A DNA stretch of 10,733 nucleotides from UBA11524 sp964547515 (GTDB taxonomy: Bacteria > Bacillota > Clostridia > Christensenellales > Aristaeellaceae). Shown piece by piece: positions 1-5,676 of this stretch. The DNA is taken from positions 1 to 10,733 of the forward strand of contig CAZJOA010000095.1 in NCBI GenBank assembly GCA_964547515.1, in the 5' to 3' direction. Under the pieces are notes generated by a model, which saw only the letters and a program-made list of their open reading frames with translations, did not search any database and had not been told where the DNA came from. The stretch's first letter is position 1. The number at the start of each line of letters is the position of its first letter. The position numbers and the translations under genes were made by a program.

Positions 1-97
1 GGGGGCAATCCCTCCGCCACGCTCACTGCGTTCGCTGCGACTGCCGTCCGCCGCAGTCACTCAATTCATCATTCCGAATTCATCATTCCTAATTCCC
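1..97. repeat. Probable end of a dispersed intergenic repeat, with a short tandem repeat
   Basis: Two exact 13-nt copies of AATTCATCATTCC lie at 63-75 and 77-89 (period 14), followed by a partial copy, AATTCC, at 91-96. Next to them, positions 1-60 are GC-rich and carry inverted arms: ACTGCG (25-30) with CGCAGT (52-57), or alternatively GACTGC (39-44) with GCAGTC (53-58). No coding function is seen. An AT-rich short tandem repeat beside a GC-rich palindromic block resembles dispersed intergenic repeats in gut clostridial genomes. That comparison is from memory and only one copy is visible here. The element overlaps the last codons and stop of the reductase gene on the minus strand. Its hairpins may also serve as that operon's 3' end, although no run of T follows them. 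Confidence 0.5.
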
Positions 98-1724
98 CTA
101 CAAGCTGTGCGAGGTTCTTCCGGCCGAAGACGGCCTGGGTGTCGTTCACCACCAGGCACGGGACGCTCATCACGCGGTACTTCTCCTTCAGCGCCGGGAA
201 GTGCGCCAGGTCGTATACGTCCGCCGTCACATGGGGATTCAGCGCGGCGATGTGCTGGGCGGCCGTGACCAATTCCGGGCACATGGTGCACGACAGCGAT
301 ACCAGCACCTTCAGTGCCATGGGGGTCTTGATGCCCCCGATGGCCTCCCGCAGCGCAGCGTCCACCGCCTGTCCCGGCCCGGCGGCGTTGTACAGCCCCA
401 GGACGAAGGACGTGAACTCGTGTCCGCCGGGTACGCCGTGGAAGGCCAGACCCGTGGGCGTTCCGTCCGCCAGGCAGACCTGTACGCAGGGGGCTTCGTC
501 CGCCGGAGCATCCCGCCGGGCGACCTCCGTGGTCAGCCTGTCCGTCATGTCCGCCAATGCTGCGACGAATCGCTCCAGCTCCGCCGACATGGGACGGTCA
601 TCTAGATGCAGCCGCAGCAGGAGGGGCTGTGCCATCCGCCCGAACACATCGGCTAACTGCGTCCGCATGTCCTCACTGAAGGGTGTCTGTGCCCCCTTTT
701 CGGCGGCGGATGCGTCGGCTTCATGGGCGGACGCGATCCGGCTGACGGGCTGCACCGGATGCAGTCCCGTCTTGCGCTGCATGGCGGCGGCATGCTTCTC
801 CATCTGCGTCGCGGCCAGCGCACCGTCCCCCGTGGCCGTCACCACCTGCCGCAGCGGCTTGATGCACACGTCCCCGGCGGCGAAGATGCCGTCGGCGCTG
901 GTCTTCATCCCCGCGTCCGTGCGGATGTAGCCCTGCTCGTCCAGGTCGATCAGCCCCCTGACCAGCGCGGTGGCCGGTTCATACCCCGCAAAGACGAACA
1001 CGCCGAAGGTCTCGTCCGCCTGGGCGCGGAACTCCGTTGTCTCGCCGCTGACCAGGTTGCGCCATCGGGCGTAGGTCAGCCCGTTTTCGCCGCTGACCTC
1101 CTCCAGCTCGGTGTGCGGGCGGATGGTGATCCTCTCGTGCCTGCGGGCAGGCTCGGACACCGCCTCGGCGCAGGTGAAATCCTCCGTGCGCATCAGGATC
1201 GTGACGTGCCGGGCGAAATTGGTCAGGAAGACGCTCTCCTCCGCCGCCGCATAGCCGCCGCCCACCACGAACACATCCTTGCCGGTGAAGAATTCGCCGT
1301 CGCAGGTGGCACAGTAGGCCACGCCGCGCCCCTTGTATTCCGCCTCGCCCCGGAAGCCCACCCGTCGCGGGTGCGCACCCGTCGCCAGCAGCACGCAGAA
1401 GCACCGGAATGCCCCGCGGGCGGTCCGTACCGTCTTGATGTCCTCCGTCAGGTCGATGGCGGTGGCCTCGGTCAGGAGGAATTCCGCCCCGAAGGCCTCC
1501 GCCTGTTTGCGGATGGTTTCCGTCAGGGCGCTTCCGCTGATGCGCGACACACCGGGGTAGTTCACCACCGCTTCGGTGATGGTGATCTGTCCGCCGAACT
1601 GCTCCTTCTCCAGCACGAGCACGCGGTATCGCGCCCGCGCCAGATACAGCGCGGCGGTCAGCCCCGCCGGGCCGCCGCCGATCACCACCGCGTCGTAGAG
1701 GTTCGGGCTCTCTGCCGGCATCAT
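69..1724 (-). CDS. AhpF-like NAD(P)H:peroxiredoxin reductase with permuted domain order (TrxR domain then AhpF N-terminal-type domain)
   Basis: Flavoprotein of 551 residues expected to pass electrons from NAD(P)H through FAD and two disulfides to AhpC in the cytoplasm. Residues 1-315 are a thioredoxin-reductase fold: FAD-binding GGGPAG at 16-21, redox centre CATC at 138-141, NAD(P)-binding GGGYAAAEE at 155-163, and a second FAD contact AAGDV at 282-286. After a linker (about 320-348), residues 350-550 match the tandem thioredoxin-like module found at the N terminus of enterobacterial AhpF: GGHEFTSFVLGL at 433-444, SLSCTMCP at 476-483 with the CxxC at 479-482, and the cis-proline VP at 521-522. 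In AhpF this module comes first; here it comes last. The start at 1724 overlaps the ahpC stop as ATGA, which implies translational coupling. An in-frame upstream extension to 1823 lies inside ahpC and is rejected. The last residues (GMMNSE) are encoded by the repeat at the window start. Automated annotation may call it TrxB. Confidence 0.85.
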   Translation of the reverse strand: MMPAESPNLYDAVVIGGGPAGLTAALYLARARYRVLVLEKEQFGGQITITEAVVNYPGVSRISGSALTETIRKQAEAFGAEFLLTEATAIDLTEDIKTVRTARGAFRCFCVLLATGAHPRRVGFRGEAEYKGRGVAYCATCDGEFFTGKDVFVVGGGYAAAEESVFLTNFARHVTILMRTEDFTCAEAVSEPARRHERITIRPHTELEEVSGENGLTYARWRNLVSGETTEFRAQADETFGVFVFAGYEPATALVRGLIDLDEQGYIRTDAGMKTSADGIFAAGDVCIKPLRQVVTATGDGALAATQMEKHAAAMQRKTGLHPVQPVSRIASAHEADASAAEKGAQTPFSEDMRTQLADVFGRMAQPLLLRLHLDDRPMSAELERFVAALADMTDRLTTEVARRDAPADEAPCVQVCLADGTPTGLAFHGVPGGHEFTSFVLGLYNAAGPGQAVDAALREAIGGIKTPMALKVLVSLSCTMCPELVTAAQHIAALNPHVTADVYDLAHFPALKEKYRVMSVPCLVVNDTQAVFGRKNLAQLVGELGMMNSE

Positions 1725-2284
1725 AGCTGCCCCACCAGGTCGAGGCTGGGCTTGAGCGTCTCCTGACCGGGCTTCCAGTTGGCGGGGCAGACCTGGTCGC
1801 CGTGGGCATGCACGAACTGACATGCCTGCACGCGTCGCAGCAGCTCCTCCGCATTGCGCCCCACATTCCCCGCCGTGATCTCGTAGCCGACGATCTTCCC
1901 CTCCGGGTTGATGATGAACGTGGCGCGCTCGGCCAGACCGTCCGCCTCGATGAGCACCCCCAGACCGGCGGACAGTACATGCGCGGGGTCGGCCAGCATG
2001 GGGTAGGTGATCCTGCGGATGCGTTCGGAGGCGTCATGCCAGGCCTTGTGGACAAAGTGGGTATCGGTGGACACGCTGTAGACCTCGCAGCCGATCTCGC
2101 GGAACTGGTCGTAATGCTGCGCCAGATCCTCCAATTCCGTCGGGCAGATGAAGGTGAAGTCCGCCGGGTAGAAGAACAGGACGCTCCACCTGCCCAGCAG
2201 CTCTTCCTTCGTCACCGTTCGGAAGGCGTTCTCGTGGTAGGCGTTCACCTTGAAATCGCAAAGGGCACGGTCGATCATGGACAT
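1721..2284 (-). CDS. ahpC: Alkyl hydroperoxide reductase subunit C (2-Cys peroxiredoxin)
   Basis: Cytoplasmic peroxiredoxin of 187 residues, the usual AhpC length, which reduces hydrogen peroxide and organic hydroperoxides. The peroxidatic cysteine is C47 in the block FTFICPTELEDL, preceded by FFYPADF. The resolving cysteine is C166 in VCPANWKPG. This is the typical 2-Cys arrangement that requires a dedicated disulfide reductase, and the next gene downstream encodes one. The start at 2284 has a strong Shine-Dalgarno (GGGAGG, 2293-2298 on the minus strand) 8 nt upstream. An inverted repeat directly abuts that site. The gene is divergent from the transporter gene, with 107 bp between starts. 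No PerR-type operator was seen in that gap and no convincing -10/-35 pair could be assigned. Identity is secure. Confidence 0.96.
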   Translation of the reverse strand: MSMIDRALCDFKVNAYHENAFRTVTKEELLGRWSVLFFYPADFTFICPTELEDLAQHYDQFREIGCEVYSVSTDTHFVHKAWHDASERIRRITYPMLADPAHVLSAGLGVLIEADGLAERATFIINPEGKIVGYEITAGNVGRNAEELLRRVQACQFVHAHGDQVCPANWKPGQETLKPSLDLVGQL

Positions 2285-2297
2285 ATGGCTTTCCTCC

Positions 2298-2315
2298 CTG
2301 CAAATTTTCTTGCAG
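2298..2315. promoter_or_regulatory. Inverted repeat abutting the ahpC ribosome binding site
   Basis: Perfect 6-bp arms CTGCAA (2298-2303) and TTGCAG (2310-2315) are separated by 6 nt. A G-U pair extends the stem to 7 bp in the ahpC transcript. It ends exactly at the Shine-Dalgarno of ahpC and lies in the divergent gap shared with the transporter gene. It could be a DNA operator or an RNA hairpin affecting ahpC translation. The sequence does not match the PerR box. Confidence 0.4.
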
Positions 2316-2391
2316 CAGCAGTATGTCCGGCCAGTCGGCGGATTATTCGGCCGGAAACGGGGCAGACTCTCCCGCGAAAGGAGCTGACCTC

Positions 2392-3825
2392 ATGGCGCAT
2401 CCCAATCCCGGCGGAACGCTTCCGCCCCATATGAAGGGCTTCGCGCCCTATGCCCTCGCGGCGCTGCTCGTCAGCCTGGTGGGGGGCTTCACCGTCATGC
2501 TCGGGCCGGTCTTCGTGCAGGAGATGGGGCTGGATGACGCCGCCACCACCTGGACGGCATTGGCGCAGGCCATTTCCAGCGCCGCATGTGCGCCCATTCT
2601 GGGGCGGGCGGGGGACATGCTGGGTCGGCGGCGGACGCTGCTGCTGGGCGTGGCGGTCTACACCGCGGGGAACGTGCTGGCGGCGCTGTCGTCCTCCCTG
2701 GGGAGGATGCTGCTCGCGCGTTTCGTCGTCGGTCTGGGGACGGCAGCCATCGCCCCGGTGGTGCTCTCCTACATCGTGACGGATTTCCCCGCCGATCAGC
2801 AGGCGAAGGGCTTTTCACTCTACATGCTCCTGTCCAGCGCGGCGGTGGTGATCGGGCCGACCCTCAGCGGGCTGATGATCGGCGCGTGGGGCTGGCGGAC
2901 GATGGTCTGGGTGTGCGTGGGCATCAGCGCGGCCGTGCTGGTGCTGTGTGCGCTCCTCCGGGACGCGCACGCCCCCGCCCCCAGGCCGCTCACCCATTTC
3001 GACGCACCCGGCGCGGTGCTGGTGCTCATCTTCTTCACATTGGCGCTGTGCATCCCGGCGGTGGGGCAGCGTCAGGGGTGGACGAGCGTGGCGCTGTGGA
3101 CGCTGGTGCTGGCGGCGATCCCGGCACTGGCGGCGCTGGTGTGGGCGGAAGGACGTGCCGTCCGCCCGATCCTGCCCGGATGCTTCATCCGGCGCAGAGC
3201 CTTCGTCCTGAGCGTCCTGGCGCTCTTCCTCACCCAGGGGCTGATGCAGGCCAACATGACCAACATCATCGTCTTTATCCGGCAGGTGCAGCCGGAAAAC
3301 AGCGTGGTGTCCGCCTATGCCATCTCGGTGATGTACCTGGGCATGTCGCTGGGCTCGGTGGCGGTGGGGCCGCTGGCGGGCAGGCATGAACCGCGTCGGG
3401 TGCTGACCGGGTCATTCCTGCTGACGGCGCTGAGCTGTGCGCTGTTCCTGCTGTTCACGGCGGAGGTATCGACCCTGCTGCTGATGGGGACATTGGCGCT
3501 GCTGGGCTTCGGACTGGGCGGGAATGCCGCCATCCTGATGAAGGTGGCGCTCAGCGAGCTCCCCGCCGATCAGGCCGGTGCGGCCACGGGCACATACGGG
3601 CTCTTCCGTGACCTGGCAGCGCCCTTCGGCGTGGCGGTGCTCGTCCCGATGTACACCGACCGGGTCGCATCGGGCATGGCACGGGGGCTGACAGCGGGTG
3701 CGTCCGCGGTGGAGGCGCTGCACCTGCTGGGACTGATCGAATGCGTCAGCGTGGCGGCGGGCATCCTCGTTGTGCGGCTGCTGCCGCGCATCCACCCTGA
3801 AAGGAGTCGAAAATCATGCGGCTGA
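2392..3825 (+). CDS. MFS transporter, DHA2-like with 14 helices, closely resembling the bile-acid permease BaiG
   Basis: Inner-membrane transporter of 477 residues. Hydrophobic segments fit 14 transmembrane helices (roughly 18-38, 52-70, 80-100, 105-127, 140-160, 165-188, 205-223, 231-252, 270-292, 304-329, 337-357, 360-382, 405-421, 444-464). The MFS motif A is GRAGDMLGRRRTLL at 71-84, and a GPxxxG antiporter-like motif starts at G155. By recalled sequence, the match to BaiG of bile-acid 7-dehydroxylating clostridia runs along the whole protein (for example ALAALLVSLVGGFT, LTQGLMQANMTNIIVF, LGFGLGGNAA, GTYGLFRDLAAPFGVAV), and BaiG is of about the same size. The start at 2392 is chosen because AAAGGAG lies 8 nt upstream; an earlier in-frame ATG at 2323 has no such site. 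It overlaps the dehydrogenase gene by 10 bp. Function as a proton-coupled bile-acid or sterol importer is inferred. A drug exporter of the DHA2 group is the alternative. Confidence 0.85.
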   Translation: MAHPNPGGTLPPHMKGFAPYALAALLVSLVGGFTVMLGPVFVQEMGLDDAATTWTALAQAISSAACAPILGRAGDMLGRRRTLLLGVAVYTAGNVLAALSSSLGRMLLARFVVGLGTAAIAPVVLSYIVTDFPADQQAKGFSLYMLLSSAAVVIGPTLSGLMIGAWGWRTMVWVCVGISAAVLVLCALLRDAHAPAPRPLTHFDAPGAVLVLIFFTLALCIPAVGQRQGWTSVALWTLVLAAIPALAALVWAEGRAVRPILPGCFIRRRAFVLSVLALFLTQGLMQANMTNIIVFIRQVQPENSVVSAYAISVMYLGMSLGSVAVGPLAGRHEPRRVLTGSFLLTALSCALFLLFTAEVSTLLLMGTLALLGFGLGGNAAILMKVALSELPADQAGAATGTYGLFRDLAAPFGVAVLVPMYTDRVASGMARGLTAGASAVEALHLLGLIECVSVAAGILVVRLLPRIHPERSRKSCG

Positions 3826-4619
3826 AGGACAAGGTGATCCTCATCACGGCATCGACCCGGGGCATCGGGCTGGCATGCGCAGAAGCCTGCGCGGCGGAGG
3901 GGGGCGCGGTCTTCCTCGCGGCGCGGGATCTGTCGCGCGGACGGGCGGAGGCGGAACGTCTTCGTGCACAGGGGTACAGGGCGGACTGTGTCTACAACGA
4001 CGCGACCCAGCCGGAGAGCTATCGGGCGATGGTGACGGACACGGTGCGCCGCGCCGGACGCATCGACGTGCTGGTGAACAACTTCGGCACTTCCGACCCG
4101 GCGAAGGATCGGGACTTCCTCCGCACCGCCCCGGAGGACTTTCTCCGGACGGTGGAAATCAACCTGCGCAGCGTCTACATGGGGGCACAGGCCGCCGCCG
4201 AGACCATGGCGCGGCAGGGCGGGGGGAGCATCATCAACATCTCGTCCGTGGGCGGCGCAGTGCCGGACATCAGCCAGATCGGCTATGGCGTGGGCAAGGC
4301 GGCGATCAACTACCTGACAAAGCTGATCGCCCTGCACGGCGCGTCGCGGGGCATCCGGTGCAATGCGGTGCTGCCGGGCATGACCGCCACCGACGCGGTC
4401 AGCACCCGCCTGAGCGCGGACTTCCGCGAGCGCTTCCTGCGCCACATCCCCCTGGGGCGCATGGGTCTGCCCGAGGAGATCGCCGCCGCCGTGGTGCACT
4501 TCGCCGGGGATGAGTCCGCCTACACCACCGGACAGTGCCTGAGCGTATCCGGGGGCTTCGGGCTGGGAACGCCGCTCTATGCGGACATGGCGGGGGCGGA
4601 ACGGTCGGGGAAGGGGTGA
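3816..4619 (+). CDS. Short-chain dehydrogenase/reductase, probable NADP-dependent 7-alpha-hydroxysteroid dehydrogenase
   Basis: Classical SDR of 267 residues, cytoplasmic. The cofactor motif is TASTRGIG at 11-18, and NNFG at 88-91 corresponds to the NNAG motif. The catalytic tetrad is N116, S144, Y157 and K161, within the block VPDISQIGYGVGKAAIN. Arginines at 15 and 37 (LAAR) suggest NADP(H) rather than NAD(H). Compared from memory with clostridial 7-alpha-HSDH, several diagnostic blocks agree: STRGIG at the start, VPDIS before the catalytic tyrosine, IRCNAVLPG, and the C-terminal GGFxLGTPxY. The start has AAAGGAG 9 nt upstream and lies inside the 3' end of the transporter gene, so the two are coupled. 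The gene ends 69 bp before the next promoter, with no clear intrinsic terminator. Family membership is certain and bile-acid specificity is likely but unproven. Another hydroxysteroid or 3-oxoacyl substrate remains possible. Confidence 0.85.
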   Translation: MRLKDKVILITASTRGIGLACAEACAAEGGAVFLAARDLSRGRAEAERLRAQGYRADCVYNDATQPESYRAMVTDTVRRAGRIDVLVNNFGTSDPAKDRDFLRTAPEDFLRTVEINLRSVYMGAQAAAETMARQGGGSIINISSVGGAVPDISQIGYGVGKAAINYLTKLIALHGASRGIRCNAVLPGMTATDAVSTRLSADFRERFLRHIPLGRMGLPEEIAAAVVHFAGDESAYTTGQCLSVSGGFGLGTPLYADMAGAERSGKG

Positions 4620-4682
4620 TGTCCCCCGGACGGGAAGACGAATCCGCCGCAGAGGGAAAATCAGCCGAAAAAAATTTGCGAA

Positions 4683-4704
4683 ACCGGGTTGACAGCAGCC
4701 CGGT
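4683..4704. promoter_or_regulatory. Inverted repeat centred on the -35 box of the sdpR promoter
   Basis: Perfect 6-bp arms ACCGGG (4683-4688) and CCCGGT (4699-4704) flank the TTGACA hexamer at 4689-4694. This is a second dyad in the same promoter as the operator-like palindrome at 4718-4741. It could be a regulator site that controls access to the -35 region, or chance in GC-rich DNA. Confidence 0.35.
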
Positions 4705-4717
4705 GATCTGCTACAAT
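4689..4717 (+). promoter_or_regulatory. Sigma-70/SigA-type promoter of the sdpR-sdpI operon
   Basis: A consensus -35 TTGACA (4689-4694) and a near-consensus -10 TACAAT (4712-4717) are separated by the optimal 17 bp. An A-rich tract at about 4668-4683 precedes the -35 and could act as an UP element. Transcription should begin near 4724, inside the palindrome at 4718-4741. Confidence 0.85.
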
Positions 4718-4741
4718 ACATTTAACACTTAAGTTAAATGT
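4718..4741. promoter_or_regulatory. Probable autorepressor operator of the sdpR-sdpI operon
   Basis: A perfect inverted repeat with 9-bp arms, ACATTTAAC (4718-4726) and GTTAAATGT (4733-4741), is separated by 6 nt. It starts directly after the -10 box and covers the predicted transcription start. Near its centre is ACTTAAGT (4727-4734), and a related ACTTGAGT occurs 18 bp downstream (4745-4752). Position and symmetry fit repression by the dimeric winged-helix protein encoded just downstream. This is inferred from position and symmetry. Confidence 0.7.
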
Positions 4742-4771
4742 GAAACTTGAGTGCCGAAAGGAGGCTTTCCC

Positions 4772-5038
4772 ATGTCCATGCAGGACACCCTCCGTGCGCT
4801 GGCCGACCCCACGCGCCGGGAGATATGCACCCTGCTGCGGGGCGGCAGCATGTCCGCCGGGGAGATCGGCGAGCATTTCCCCGTCACGGCTGCGGCCATC
4901 TCGCGTCACCTGTCCGTGCTGAAGGACGCTGACCTCATCCGGGATCAGCGCGAAGGCAAATTCATCATCTACACCCTCAACACCTCCGTGCTGGAGGACA
5001 TACTGCTCTGGGTGAACGAACTGAAAGGAGACAACTGA
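4772..5038 (+). CDS. ArsR-type winged-helix autorepressor, SdpR family
   Basis: DNA-binding repressor of 88 residues. ALADPTRREICTLL at 9-22 is the typical ArsR/SdpR first helix. The helix-turn-helix spans about 27-51, with AAISRHLSVLKDADLI containing the recognition helix, and the wing is at about 58-69 (REGKFIIYTLN). The metal-binding cysteine motif of arsenic and cadmium sensors is absent (the only cysteine is C19), as in SdpR-type autorepressors. The start at 4772 is chosen because AAAGGAGG lies 7 nt upstream; a longer frame from 4751 would contain that site inside its coding sequence. A second ATG two codons later is a minor alternative. It is the first gene of a two-gene operon with the SdpI-type gene, behind a near-consensus promoter with an operator-like palindrome. 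In Bacillus the SdpR partner SdpI sequesters it at the membrane. Confidence 0.88.
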   Translation: MSMQDTLRALADPTRREICTLLRGGSMSAGEIGEHFPVTAAAISRHLSVLKDADLIRDQREGKFIIYTLNTSVLEDILLWVNELKGDN

Positions 5039-5039
5039 A

Positions 5040-5675
5040 ATGCTCAAGAAGTATCGCGGAACACTCATCGCCGGGACGCTGGTCATGCTGCTGCCCATTT
5101 TGCTGGGGCTGATTCTTTGGGATCGTCTGCCGGAGCAGGTGGCGACCCACTTCAGCGCGGACGGCGAGGCCAATGGCTACAGCAGCAAGGCCTTCGCGGT
5201 GTTCGGGCTGCCGGCCATCCTGCTGGGTCTGCACTGGATCTGCGCGCTGACCGGGCGCATCGACCCCAAGGCCGAGAACCTCGAGGGCCGCATGATGAAC
5301 CTCGTCCTCTGGATCTGCCCGGCCATCTCCGTCCTGCTGATCGTGCTGGTGTACGGCCACGCCCTGGGCTATGATGTCCGCGTGGAGCTGATCCTGCCGC
5401 TTTTGCTGGGCTTGCTCTTCGTCATCGTCGGCAACTGGCTGCCCAAGTGCAAGCAGACCTACACCCTGGGCATCAAGCTGCCCTGGACGCTGCACGACGA
5501 GGACAACTGGAACCGCACGCATCGCTTCGCTGCGCCCATCTGGGTCGCCTGCGGCCTGGTCACCATGTTCTGTGCGGTGCTGAATGCCCCCTGGGTGATG
5601 TTCGCCGCCATGGCGGTGATGCTCATCGCCCCGACGGTGTATTCCTATCTGCTCTTCCGCCGGAAGGGCAAATGA
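5040..5675 (+). CDS. SdpI family membrane protein (immunity/signal transduction type, with DUF1648)
   Basis: Integral membrane protein of 211 residues with six predicted helices (about 8-27, 51-71, 87-107, 116-134, 164-182, 184-205). The N-terminal part has the DUF1648 signature LPEQVATHFSADGEANGYSSK, conserved around residues 30-50. The loop at 131-162 carries the SdpI signature: GNWLPK, then GIKLPWTL, then NWNRTHR. In Bacillus subtilis SdpI gives immunity to the SdpC toxin and titrates SdpR. No toxin or SdpAB gene lies in this window, so the pair may detect a foreign peptide or membrane stress. The start codon is 1 nt after the sdpR stop, with AAAGGAG 9 nt upstream. It converges on spoIID with a single base between stops. 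Confidence 0.88.
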   Translation: MLKKYRGTLIAGTLVMLLPILLGLILWDRLPEQVATHFSADGEANGYSSKAFAVFGLPAILLGLHWICALTGRIDPKAENLEGRMMNLVLWICPAISVLLIVLVYGHALGYDVRVELILPLLLGLLFVIVGNWLPKCKQTYTLGIKLPWTLHDEDNWNRTHRFAAPIWVACGLVTMFCAVLNAPWVMFAAMAVMLIAPTVYSYLLFRRKGK

Positions 5676-5676
5676 T

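Noticed and set aside
25..58. CRISPR-like or mobile-element end at the left edge
   Set aside because: There are no regularly spaced repeats with unique spacers, no transposase and no target-site duplication in view. The evidence supports only a dispersed repeat.
139..1766. Long plus-strand open frames (139-930 and 723-1766) opposite the reductase gene
   Set aside because: They lie antisense to a protein with clear catalytic motifs, have no ribosome binding sites, and show low-complexity shadow composition.
2285..2391. PerR or OxyR-type operator for ahpC
   Set aside because: No TTATAAT-like dyad or other recognised peroxide-regulator site is present; the only dyad is CTGCAA/TTGCAG.
4613..4626. 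Terminator after the dehydrogenase gene (GGGG/CCCC around the stop codon)
   Set aside because: The stem is only 4-5 bp and no T run follows.
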